Assembly (NCBI GenBank): GCA_963749905.1
Contig: CAVVOF010000006.1
Location: 1-64,000, forward strand
Direction: 5' to 3'
DNA length: 64,000 nt
From: UBA10649 sp963749905
GTDB lineage: Bacteria; Actinomycetota; Actinomycetes; S36-B12
The notes beneath the pieces were generated by a model, which worked only from the letters and a program-made list of their open reading frames with translations, was not told the origin of the DNA and did not search any database. Both the position numbers and the translations under genes were made by a program. Of this stretch, positions 1-7,194 are shown one piece after another; the stretch's first letter is position 1, and every line of letters starts with the position of its first letter.

Positions 1-75
1 ATCATGCTCCTGATGATCTACCGTCCACAGGGAATCCTCGGCGATCGAAGGGAGTTGGCTCTCGATGCCCGATAG
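1..75 (+). CDS. livM: Branched-chain amino-acid ABC permease LivM, C-terminal end (partial)
   Basis: The window opens inside this gene. The frame starting at base 1 reads as the last 24 residues, including MIYRPQGILG, and stops with TAG at 73-75. The RPQG(I/L)LG tail is typical of LivM/LivH-type inner-membrane permeases of branched-chain amino-acid ABC importers. The gene overlaps the start of livG by 11 nt, which supports co-transcription with livG and livF. Only the tail is present, so LivM rather than LivH is inferred from the usual livH-livM-livG-livF order. Confidence 0.75.
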   Translation: MMLLMIYRPQGILGDRRELALDAR

Positions 76-970
76 CACGGTGTCCCACGAGTCCCGCAAG
101 GCGATCGCCGAGCGCGCTCTCGCCGACGTCGCGCGAGAGCCGGGTGCGGCCAAGCCGGATCCCATTCTTGTTGTCGACGGAGTCAGGCGCTCCTTCGGCG
201 GCCTTGTCGCCGTCGACGTCGACCACGTCGAGGTGCAGCGTGGCGCGATCACGGCCCTTGTCGGGCCCAACGGCGCCGGCAAGACCACCTTCTTCAACCT
301 CCTCACCGGATTCGACACCCCGGATTCCGGGAGTTGGCTGTTCGACGGCCGCGACCTCGCCGGCATGCCCGCCTACCGAGTTGCTCGGCTGGGCATGATC
401 CGCACGTTCCAGCTGACGAAGGCCCTGTCCAAGATGACCGTGATCGAGAACATGCGGCTCGGGGCCAAGGGGCAGACCGGTGAGCGAATGCTGCAGTCCC
501 TCTTCGGATTCCTCTGGCGAGGTCAGGAGAACGCGGTCACGGCCAAGGCGGAGGAGTTGCTGACCCGATTCCAGCTCATCGAGAAGCGCCCCGACTTCGC
601 CGGCTCACTGTCCGGTGGGCAGCGCAAGCTCCTGGAGATGGCTCGGGCGCTGATGACCGATCCGACGATGGTGATGCTCGATGAGCCGATGGCCGGCGTG
701 AACCCGGCGCTGACGCAGTCCCTGCTCGAGCACATCAAGGGTCTGCGTGAGGAGGGGATGACCGTCCTGTTCGTCGAGCACGACATGGACGTCGTCCGCG
801 ACATCAGCGACTGGGTCATCGTGATGGCTCAGGGAGCGGTTATCGCCGAGGGACCCCCGGATGAGGTCATGCGAGATCCCGCGGTCATCACCGCCTACCT
901 CGGTGGCCATCACGACAAGGCGCTGACAGATACCGGCGTGTCCTTCACCCAGGAGGCGAGCGACGCATGA
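65..970 (+). CDS. livG: Branched-chain amino-acid ABC transporter ATPase LivG
   Basis: Predicted 301-residue cytoplasmic ATPase that powers a Liv-type amino-acid importer together with LivF. Visible motifs are Walker A GPNGAGKTT (67-75), Q-loop region RTFQ (113-116), signature SLSGGQ (181-186), Walker B MVMLDEP (202-208) and switch His239. The reading FGGLVAV before Walker A and the MAGVNP after Walker B are typical of the LivG branch. An N-terminal extension of about 30 residues precedes the ABC domain. The start overlaps the permease stop, and the stop overlaps livF by 4 nt (ATGA), so the genes are translationally coupled. The actual substrate is not shown by the sequence. Confidence 0.93.
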   Translation: MPDSTVSHESRKAIAERALADVAREPGAAKPDPILVVDGVRRSFGGLVAVDVDHVEVQRGAITALVGPNGAGKTTFFNLLTGFDTPDSGSWLFDGRDLAGMPAYRVARLGMIRTFQLTKALSKMTVIENMRLGAKGQTGERMLQSLFGFLWRGQENAVTAKAEELLTRFQLIEKRPDFAGSLSGGQRKLLEMARALMTDPTMVMLDEPMAGVNPALTQSLLEHIKGLREEGMTVLFVEHDMDVVRDISDWVIVMAQGAVIAEGPPDEVMRDPAVITAYLGGHHDKALTDTGVSFTQEASDA

Positions 971-1839
971 GCGAGATGCTGCCAGGAGACCGCCCCCAGT
1001 ATGTCTCGCCTCATGAGCGGGAGCAGGCCCTCGATCTGGATGCGGCGCAGTACGACGAGCCGGTGCACCTGAGCAATTCCGAGATCCAGGACCGCCAGGC
1101 GCACGTGGAGGGGGCCAAGAACGCCCTGATCGTCGCCGACGATCTGGTGGCCGGCTACCTGCCGGGCGTGAACATCCTCAACGGCTGCGATCTGTACGCC
1201 CAGAAGGGCGAACTGGTGGGCATCATCGGCCCCAACGGTGCCGGCAAGTCGACCCTGCTCAAGGCGCTGTTCGGGCTCGTCAAGGTGCACTCCGGGGAAG
1301 TCACCCTGGCCGGCAGCGACATCACCAACGTCCGAGCGGACCGCCTCGTCACCATGGGCATCGGGTTCGTGCCCCAGACCAACAACGTCTTCCCGTCCCT
1401 GACGGTGCAGGAGAACCTCGAGATGGGGTGCTTCCAGGCACCCGACCGGTTCAAGGAGCGCTTCGCCTTCGTCACCGACCTCTTCCCCGCTCTCGGGCAG
1501 CGCAAGGGCCAACGCGCTGGGTCGCTGTCGGGTGGCGAGCGTCAGATGGTCGCCATGGGCCGCGCCCTGATGATGGACCCCTCGGTGCTCCTGCTGGACG
1601 AGCCGTCCGCGGGCCTGTCTCCCATCCTGACCGACGAGGTCTTCGTCCGCGTGAAGGAGATCAACGCCACCGGCGTGACGGTCATCATCGTCGAGCAGAA
1701 CGCGATGCGCTGCCTGCAGATCGTGGACCGCGGCTACGTGCTCGATCAGGGCCGCAACGCCTACACCGGGACGGGCCGCAGTCTGGCGACCGACCCGAAG
1801 GTCGTGCACCTGTACCTGGGTACGCTCGCCCAGGCCTGA
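967..1839 (+). CDS. livF: Branched-chain amino-acid ABC transporter ATPase LivF
   Basis: Second ATPase of the Liv-type importer, 290 residues. Motifs: Walker A GPNGAGKST (88-96), signature SLSGGE (186-191), Walker B LLLDEP (208-213) and the LivF-typical VEQN (242-245). LivF proteins are usually about 235-240 residues; this one carries roughly 50 extra acidic/polar N-terminal residues before the ABC core at about 55. The only early start that overlaps livG is the ATG at 967, so the extension looks genuine, but a later start cannot be excluded. It ends 3 nt from the stop of the convergent GNAT gene. Confidence 0.92.
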   Translation: MSEMLPGDRPQYVSPHEREQALDLDAAQYDEPVHLSNSEIQDRQAHVEGAKNALIVADDLVAGYLPGVNILNGCDLYAQKGELVGIIGPNGAGKSTLLKALFGLVKVHSGEVTLAGSDITNVRADRLVTMGIGFVPQTNNVFPSLTVQENLEMGCFQAPDRFKERFAFVTDLFPALGQRKGQRAGSLSGGERQMVAMGRALMMDPSVLLLDEPSAGLSPILTDEVFVRVKEINATGVTVIIVEQNAMRCLQIVDRGYVLDQGRNAYTGTGRSLATDPKVVHLYLGTLAQA

Positions 1840-1842
1840 CCA

Positions 1843-2682
1843 TCAGTGCAGGGAGACCTCGACCTGCTCCCCCACCGCCACGAAGCCCAGCCGCTCGTAC
1901 ACGCCGTTCGACGTGGCGTTCGACGCGTCCGCGAAGAGCATCACGTGATCGCAGGTGCGCAGCAGCTCCGAGGTCACGGCGGCCGTCGCCGCTGACGCGT
2001 AGCCGCGTCCGCGATGGTCGGGGACCGTGTAGACCGGCCCTATCCGGCCCACGACTCCCCCGGGTGTCCGCACCAGGGGCGCGTGGCCGGCCATCGCGAC
2101 CGGTTCGCGGTGGACCTCCCATACCCACAGCGCGCCGCCTCCGGCGCCGAGCCGGGGCGCGCCCTGCTCCTCGTCCACCACCGGCAGCCCCGCCTCCCGG
2201 AGGAAGGCCCGGTGCCAGCCGGCCAGCAGCTCGGCGTCGGCGTCGCCGGCCGGGCGCAGCGAGCCTGCCGGGGCCGCCGACGGTAGGACCAGCGTCTCGA
2301 GGACGCGCAGCACGTCGCGCATGGAGAGCAGCCAGGGCCGGTCCAGCTCCGCCAGCACACCCGCGACAACCGGCTCTGGGCCCGCCACCCCGGGCAGGTC
2401 GGCGGCCGCCACAGGGTCGGCAGCCACGTACCGCCCCAGCGCCGCAGCCGCCTCGAGCGGCATCGGCCCCAGCACCAGGTTGTACGGCGCGGTGCGCACC
2501 GCTGCGCCGATCACCATGCCGCCGTTCACGACGGCCAGCCATGACTCCGACAGGTACTCGCGCCCCTGGGTCACGCCCTCCGCGATGGAACCGAGCAGGT
2601 TGGTGAGCAGCGGCTGGGCGGCCCGGTACTCACCCGTTGCGTCCAGGAAGTCGCGTGCGGACGGAAAGGACAGGACCTCCAC
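1843..2682 (-). CDS. GNAT-family N-acetyltransferase
   Basis: 279-residue protein with a C-terminal GNAT fold of the FR47-like type. The acetyl-CoA binding loop HRGRGYAS lies at 223-230, preceded by the beta-strand IGPVYTVPD (215-222) and followed by YERLGF (262-267). The N-terminal half (1-140) is divergent, as in two-lobed actinobacterial GNATs. The substrate is unknown. It sits between the Liv ATPase genes and the Liv-type binding protein, convergent with livF. It lies downstream of the binding-protein gene, on the same strand, but a strong hairpin lies between them, so it is probably transcribed separately. Confidence 0.8.
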   Translation of the reverse strand: MEVLSFPSARDFLDATGEYRAAQPLLTNLLGSIAEGVTQGREYLSESWLAVVNGGMVIGAAVRTAPYNLVLGPMPLEAAAALGRYVAADPVAAADLPGVAGPEPVVAGVLAELDRPWLLSMRDVLRVLETLVLPSAAPAGSLRPAGDADAELLAGWHRAFLREAGLPVVDEEQGAPRLGAGGGALWVWEVHREPVAMAGHAPLVRTPGGVVGRIGPVYTVPDHRGRGYASAATAAVTSELLRTCDHVMLFADASNATSNGVYERLGFVAVGEQVEVSLH

Positions 2683-2711
2683 GCGTGTCTCCTCACTGCT
2701 GGGAGAAAGCA

Positions 2712-2743
2712 GTGGGGGCCACTCCCGAAGGAGCGGCCCCCAC
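2712..2743 (-). terminator. Hairpin terminator after the Liv-type binding protein
   Basis: A 9-bp GC stem, GTGGGGGCC (2712-2720) with GGCCCCCAC (2735-2743), is extended inside by CTCC/GGAG around a CGAA tetraloop at 2726-2729. It lies 17 nt past the stop codon of the minus-strand binding-protein gene and upstream of the GNAT gene. No strong U-run follows on the minus strand, so this is a structural rather than a canonical intrinsic terminator. Confidence 0.7.
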
Positions 2744-2759
2744 CGAGGTGGAACTGTGA

Positions 2760-4142
2760 CTAGCCGGCGTTCGGACCGATGCCCTGCTTGACCATCTCCT
2801 GGATGATCTGAGCGGACTCGTCGAAGCCGATGAGGACGATCGCCTCGGGACCGGCGGCCTTGACCTGCGCCACGTCAGCGGCGAAGTCAGCGGCAGTCGG
2901 GTCGTAGACGACGTTGGCGACGATCTCGCCACCGCCCTCCGTGACCGCCTTGGTGACGTTGGCGTTCAGGCCGTCACCGTAGGCGTCCTGCAGGGACATG
3001 ATGGCGACCTTGGTGTAGCCGTCCTGGAGGACCATGGAGCCGACGAACGCGCCCTGGAGCACGTCGGACGGAGCGGTACGCCAGTACAGGCCACTGTCGG
3101 GAGCCGTGGTCAGCGCCGGCGAGGTGTTCGCGGGGCTGATCATCAAGACGCCAGCGCCCGTGACCTCGTCGAGGACCTGGAGGCTGGAGCCGGAGGACGC
3201 CGCACCGACGAGGATGTCGATGCCGAGCGGCAGCAGACGCTTCACGGTCTGCCGGCCGGTCTCCGTCGAGGTGTCACCGGAGTCACCCTCTTCGAGCTCC
3301 ACCGAGTCGAACCCGGGGATGCCACCGGCAGCCTCGATGTCCTTGATGGCGAGCTTCACGCCAGCGACCTCGGGTGGCCCGAGGAAGGCAAGGTTGCCCG
3401 TCACCGGGAGGAAGGTGCCGACCTTGAAGACACCGTCGCCCGCGCCGTCCTGCGGCTTGCCGTCGATGGGGTTGGCCTCGCCCTCAGGGACGATCTCGCC
3501 CTGCTGGTACGTGACCTCCGGGAGGAGGACGTTGTCCGGCCCGAAGGTGTAGACACCGATCGAAGCGCTCGTCGGGTCACCCGCGTCCCAGAAGTTCACG
3601 GCGCCGGAGCGGCCGTTGTAGTCGATCGCCTTGCCCTCTTCGAGGAGCGCGAGGCAGCCGGCGTAGTCGTTGCAGATATCGGTGCCGTTGGTGATCGGGA
3701 CCATCTGCTTGGCCATGTCGACGCCAGCGTCGGACTTGGCCGCCGCCGCCGCGAGGGCCGCGAGAATGACTGCGTCATAGGACTCGGGCGCGTACGCGAA
3801 GTCGATCAGCTCGGGGTCGACCTCCAGGAGGGCATCCTTGAAGTCCTGCGTGTTCTCGGCACCGGGGATGGTGCCCTTCACGCCGTTCAGGGTGCCGGCC
3901 GGGAGCTTCTCACCGAGCGCGTTGCCGGTGTTGCCATCGACCAGGTACAGCGGGGTGCCCGTGGATCCGGCCGCAGCCTCTTCCGAGGCGGGAGCCTCGG
4001 AGGCCGCAGCCTCGGACGCCGGAGCCTCGCTGGCGGCTGCGCTGGCCTCGGTCGACTCGCTGGAGCTCCCACCGCAGGCGGCGAGGGTCAGCGAAGCCAC
4101 ACCGAGCACCGCAGCCGTCTTGAGGACGGTTGTGCGCTTCAT
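2760..4142 (-). CDS. Liv-type substrate-binding lipoprotein, circularly permuted
   Basis: 460-residue extracytoplasmic binding protein of the periplasmic binding protein type I (LivJ/LivK) family. Lipobox LAAC places the lipidated Cys at 23; a Ser/Glu/Ala low-complexity linker follows to about 61. The order of the two halves is reversed. Residues 63-221 match what is normally the C-terminal half (LYLVDGNTGN at 65-74, APESYDAV at 118-125, DAGDPTSASIGVY at 186-198). Residues 237-460 match the normal N-terminal half (VGTFLPVTGNLAFLGPP at 241-257, ISPANTSPALT at 335-345, DAYGDGLN at 386-393). The last residues GIGPNAG would run straight into TPLYLVDG in a normal protein. A GAAGGAG ribosome site precedes the ATG. 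It probably serves the neighbouring LivMGF transporter, but lies on the opposite strand. Confidence 0.88.
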   Translation of the reverse strand: MKRTTVLKTAAVLGVASLTLAACGGSSSESTEASAAASEAPASEAAASEAPASEEAAAGSTGTPLYLVDGNTGNALGEKLPAGTLNGVKGTIPGAENTQDFKDALLEVDPELIDFAYAPESYDAVILAALAAAAAKSDAGVDMAKQMVPITNGTDICNDYAGCLALLEEGKAIDYNGRSGAVNFWDAGDPTSASIGVYTFGPDNVLLPEVTYQQGEIVPEGEANPIDGKPQDGAGDGVFKVGTFLPVTGNLAFLGPPEVAGVKLAIKDIEAAGGIPGFDSVELEEGDSGDTSTETGRQTVKRLLPLGIDILVGAASSGSSLQVLDEVTGAGVLMISPANTSPALTTAPDSGLYWRTAPSDVLQGAFVGSMVLQDGYTKVAIMSLQDAYGDGLNANVTKAVTEGGGEIVANVVYDPTAADFAADVAQVKAAGPEAIVLIGFDESAQIIQEMVKQGIGPNAG

Positions 4143-4281
4143 GCAGTCTCCTTCAGGAAAGGACGAACGACGGCGGATGCCGTCGTACTGAGGACACCCT
4201 AAAGGGTTCGGGGTTACACCGACGTTTCCCGGTGTTACTTCGTTGGTGCTTCGTGACGCTTCTGTGACCTTGCAGTCCGTT

Positions 4282-4890
4282 TCATGGCGTTTCCGGGCCA
4301 GAATCGGGGGGCTCGGCCACGACGGCGGCGGCGGCCTCCGAGAGAGTCACCCGACCGTTCATCGCGGCCCGGCGCAGCCAGCTGAAGGCTTCTGGCTCGG
4401 AGAGACCCAGTCGGGCCTCCAGGAGTCGCTTGGCCCGGTCGACCACCTCGCGTGCCTCCTGGCGCTCCCGCAGGCCGGCGACCTGCTGTTCGAGCTGCCG
4501 CATCTGCTGCCAGCGAGCCACCGCCACCTCGACGGCCGGGACGATGTCGGAGCGGCCGAACGGCTTGACGAGGTAGCCGAGCACCCCGGCCGCCGTCGCG
4601 CGGGCGACCACCTCCCGCTGGCTGAACGCGGTGACCATGACCACGGGCGCCAGGCCCTCCGCGATGATCTCCTCCGCCGCGGACAGCCCGTCCCGCCGGG
4701 GCATGGCCACATCCATGAAGACGACGTCGGGAAGCAGGGCTCGAGTCTGGTCGACGGCCGCCTGCCCGTCCCCGACCTGGGCGATCACCCGGTAGCCGCA
4801 CTCCCCCAGCAGCTCGACGAGGTCCATGCGGATGAGCGCCTCGTCCTCCGCGACGAGCACGGTCACCTGCTCCTGCGCACCCCCGGTCAT
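4282..4890 (-). CDS. pdtaR: ANTAR-domain response regulator (PdtaR-like)
   Basis: 202 residues: receiver domain 8-125 followed by a coiled segment and an ANTAR RNA-binding domain at about 137-192. Receiver residues are visible: acidic pair E15/D16, phospho-acceptor D60 in VVFMDVAMP, T87 and K109 in VKP. In mycobacteria PdtaR is phosphorylated by the histidine kinase PdtaS and acts as a transcription antiterminator on hairpin-bearing transcripts; no pdtaS is in this window. Upstream of it, on the opposite strand, lies a tRNA-Leu. The symbol is assigned from domain layout and length, so paralogous ANTAR regulators remain possible. Confidence 0.85.
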   Translation of the reverse strand: MTGGAQEQVTVLVAEDEALIRMDLVELLGECGYRVIAQVGDGQAAVDQTRALLPDVVFMDVAMPRRDGLSAAEEIIAEGLAPVVMVTAFSQREVVARATAAGVLGYLVKPFGRSDIVPAVEVAVARWQQMRQLEQQVAGLRERQEAREVVDRAKRLLEARLGLSEPEAFSWLRRAAMNGRVTLSEAAAAVVAEPPDSGPETP

Positions 4891-4932
4891 GTCGCCAGCC
4901 TAGAACCCCCGGACGGCTACCCTTGGCTCCGC

Positions 4933-5006
4933 GCCCCGGTATCCCAACCGGCAGAGGAAGCGGTCTCAAACACCGTCCAGTGTGGGTTCGAATCCCACCC
5001 GGGGCA
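4933..5006 (+). tRNA. tRNA-Leu(CAA), class I-like short variable loop
   Basis: 74-nt cloverleaf. The acceptor stem GCCCCGG (4933-4939) pairs perfectly with CCGGGGC (4999-5005), discriminator A5006. The anticodon loop CTCAAAC gives anticodon CAA, reading UUG (Leu). The T arm GTGGG-TTCGAAT-CCCAC is perfect and the D loop has GG. The variable loop is only 5 nt (CCAGT), whereas bacterial tRNA-Leu normally has a long class II variable arm. No CCA is encoded. The identity is assigned from the anticodon and A73 only. Confidence 0.85.
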
Positions 5007-5096
5007 CTCGTGGGTGAACATTCTCGGACGTTCGCCGATCGGGCGGGACTGCCGCAGCCGAACAGTCGTACGCTGAGGCTGTCGACGGGAGGCATC

Positions 5097-5603
5097 ATGA
5101 CCACCATCCGGACTCGCACCCTCGCCGCAATCGCCGCGGCCGCCCTCATCCTGACCCCCGGGCTGTCCGCCTGCGGCCAGGGCGTCGAGGAGGTCGCCGA
5201 ACAGGCCGCCGAGAACGCCATGGGCGGCGGGGACGTCGAGATCAACGACGACGGGGTCACCATCACCGACGAGGAGGGCAACGAGATGGCCGCGGGCGAG
5301 AACGTCGCGCTCCCGGACAGCTGGCCCAGCGAGGTGCCCCCGTTCGAAGGCGGCACCCTCACCGTCGTCACCGTCTCGCCCGACGGCTCGTACGCCGCTT
5401 GGACCACCGAGGGCAGTCCGGAGGATGTCGTCGGCGCCTACGGCGCGACGCTCGAGGAGGCCGGCTACGTGGTCGGCAACGAGGGTGCAGCAGCCGGAGC
5501 GGTCTTCCGCGAGTACACGGGCAACGGCTACACGGTCACGCTCTCCGCGACCGAGGATGCCGGGCAGACGATGCTCATGCTCACGGCGGTCACCGGCTCC
5601 TGA
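5097..5603 (+). CDS. Small lipoprotein, tandem paralogue 1
   Basis: 168 residues from the ATG at 5097, chosen because GGGAGG precedes it and because the signal peptide begins there; an upstream in-frame extension would run back through the tRNA gene. A lipoprotein signal (hydrophobic 9-20, lipobox LSAC with Cys26) is followed by an acidic linker and a compact domain with LPDSWPSEVPPFEGGT. No known family was recognised. The next gene encodes a related protein of the same size, 40 nt downstream on the same strand, suggesting local duplication. Expected location is the outer face of the membrane. Confidence 0.75.
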   Translation: MTTIRTRTLAAIAAAALILTPGLSACGQGVEEVAEQAAENAMGGGDVEINDDGVTITDEEGNEMAAGENVALPDSWPSEVPPFEGGTLTVVTVSPDGSYAAWTTEGSPEDVVGAYGATLEEAGYVVGNEGAAAGAVFREYTGNGYTVTLSATEDAGQTMLMLTAVTGS

Positions 5604-5643
5604 CCACCCTGCGGCCCCGGCGTCGGGTCAGTACCCTTCGCCT

Positions 5644-6144
5644 GTGAAACGCGTCTGCTCAGCGATCGTCCTGGCGGCAGCCGTCGGCCTGACCGCGTCG
5701 GGGTGCACCTCCGCCGACGAGAGCGCAGGCTCGGGTTCGGGTTCGGGTTCGGTCTCCCCACAGGCCACCACCTCTGCCGCGTCCACCGAGGATGCCAACG
5801 GCGAGATCGTCCTGGGCGGCACCGACCTGCCGGAGGGCTGGCCGCCGGAGGTGCCCGCCTACGACGGCGGCACCGTGCTCAGCGCGGTCGTCCTGGACGA
5901 CGGCGGAACGGTGAATGCGTCGTGGGCGAGCGATGAGGATGCGCTGGCCGCGTGGACGGGCATGGACACGGCCCTGCGAGAGGCCGGCTTCACGCCGGTC
6001 GGCGAACTCGGCGAGGAGAGCCAGTTCGTGCAGGACGAGACGCAGACCACCGACACCTACCGCAGCGACACCTTCGAGGTGAACGTCGTGGTGGTGCCCG
6101 GCGAGCAGACCACCGTGCTGGTCAACGCGTCCCGCCTGGCCTGA
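5644..6144 (+). CDS. Small lipoprotein, tandem paralogue 2
   Basis: 166 residues starting at GTG 5644. Signal peptide with lipobox TASGC (Cys21), then a Gly-Ser spacer encoded by repeated TCGGGT units (5731-5752), then a domain containing LPEGWPPEVPAYDGGT. That segment lines up with LPDSWPSEVPPFEGGT of the preceding gene, and both proteins continue with a similar pattern (an A-W strand and a helix with EAGF/EAGY), so they are paralogues. Function unknown. It is convergent with nusB, 21 nt from its end. Confidence 0.73.
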   Translation: MKRVCSAIVLAAAVGLTASGCTSADESAGSGSGSGSVSPQATTSAASTEDANGEIVLGGTDLPEGWPPEVPAYDGGTVLSAVVLDDGGTVNASWASDEDALAAWTGMDTALREAGFTPVGELGEESQFVQDETQTTDTYRSDTFEVNVVVVPGEQTTVLVNASRLA

Positions 6145-6165
6145 CAGCCTCGGCGGGCGCCCGGC

Positions 6166-6609
6166 TCAGGCGCTCGCGGTGTCCGGGCCGAGGGCCAGCC
6201 GCGGCTTGAGCTCCAGCAGTCGCCCGAGCAGGCCGTTCACGAAGGACGACGACTCGTCCGTCGACAGTTCCTGGGCCAGCGCGACGGCCTCGGAGATCGC
6301 GACCGCATCCGGCACGTCGTCGCGCCAGAGCAGCTCGTAGGCACCGAGCCGGAGGATGGCCCGGTCGACCGCCGGCATCCGGTCGAGGGCCCAGCCCATC
6401 GAGTAGCTGCCGAGCAGCTCGTCGATGTAGTCGCGGTGCGCGGCCACCCCAGCCACCAGGTCCGTGACGTACGCGTTCATCGACGCCTGGCCCTCGTCGG
6501 CGCGACGGCGCTCGGTGGCGCTCAGCACGTCAGCGGTGTCGATGCCGCGGATGTCTGCCTCGTAGAGGACGTCGAGAGCCCGCTTGCGGGCCTTGCTGCG
6601 GGCGGACAT
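6166..6609 (-). CDS. nusB: Transcription antitermination protein NusB
   Basis: 147 residues with the NusB hallmark N-terminus ARSKARKRALDVLYEAD and the helix RAILRLGAYELL near 86-97, plus AISEAVALAQELS. NusB binds boxA RNA with S10 (NusE) during rRNA transcription. It is the last gene of a long minus-strand run, 3 nt after efp. The efp-nusB pair downstream of aro genes is a conserved actinobacterial arrangement. Length is normal for the family. Confidence 0.95.
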   Translation of the reverse strand: MSARSKARKRALDVLYEADIRGIDTADVLSATERRRADEGQASMNAYVTDLVAGVAAHRDYIDELLGSYSMGWALDRMPAVDRAILRLGAYELLWRDDVPDAVAISEAVALAQELSTDESSSFVNGLLGRLLELKPRLALGPDTASA

Positions 6610-6612
6610 GGG

Positions 6613-7176
6613 TCAGTCGTTGACGCGGCCGAGGTACGACCCGTCGCGCGTGTCCACCTTGACCTTGGTGTCCGACTCGATGAACAGCGGGACCTGGATC
6701 TCCGCGCCGGTCTCGAGCGTCGCCGGCTTGGTACCGCCGGTGGAGCGGTCGCCCTGCAGGCCCGGCTCGGTGTAGGTGATCATCAGCTCGACCGACGCGG
6801 GCAGCTCGACGTACAGCGGGGCGCCGTCGTGCGTCGCGACGATGGCGTTCTGGTTCTCGAGCAGGTACTTCGCGGAGTCGCCCACCACGGTCGACGGCAC
6901 GTGCAGCTGGTCGTAGGTCTGGACGTCCATGAACACCCAGTCCTCGCCGTCCTTGTACAGGTACTGCATGTCGCGCTTGTCGACGTTGGCGGTCTCGACC
7001 TTGACGCCGGCGTTGAAGGTCCGGTCGACGACCTTGCCGCTCAGGACGTTCTTGAGCTTGGTGCGGACGAACGCGCCACCCTTGCCGGGCTTGACGTGCT
7101 GGAACTCGACGACGGTCCACAGCTGGCCGTCGAAGTTGAGGACGAGTCCGTTCTTGAGGTCGTTCGTGGTGGCCAC
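6613..7176 (-). CDS. efp: Translation elongation factor P
   Basis: 187 residues with the three beta-barrel domains of EF-P. The tip loop is KPGKGGAF with Lys32, which reaches the peptidyl-transferase centre to relieve stalling at proline runs. The C-terminal signature IQVPLFIESDTKVKVDTR is intact. No poxA/epmA or epmB gene is nearby, so no modification of Lys32 can be inferred. It lies between the Xaa-Pro peptidase gene and nusB on the same strand, a conserved order. Confidence 0.96.
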   Translation of the reverse strand: MATTNDLKNGLVLNFDGQLWTVVEFQHVKPGKGGAFVRTKLKNVLSGKVVDRTFNAGVKVETANVDKRDMQYLYKDGEDWVFMDVQTYDQLHVPSTVVGDSAKYLLENQNAIVATHDGAPLYVELPASVELMITYTEPGLQGDRSTGGTKPATLETGAEIQVPLFIESDTKVKVDTRDGSYLGRVND

Positions 7177-7194
7177 GTGCAGTGCTCCCGCAGG

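Noticed and set aside
4216..4235. ACACCG/CGGTGT hairpin as a riboswitch between the regulator and the binding-protein gene
   Set aside because: Only 6 bp with no further conserved structure. At most it is a weak terminator for the response-regulator gene.
5731..5752. TCGGGT repeats as a possible CRISPR or satellite
   Set aside because: Only about three in-frame copies encoding a Gly-Ser spacer in a lipoprotein.
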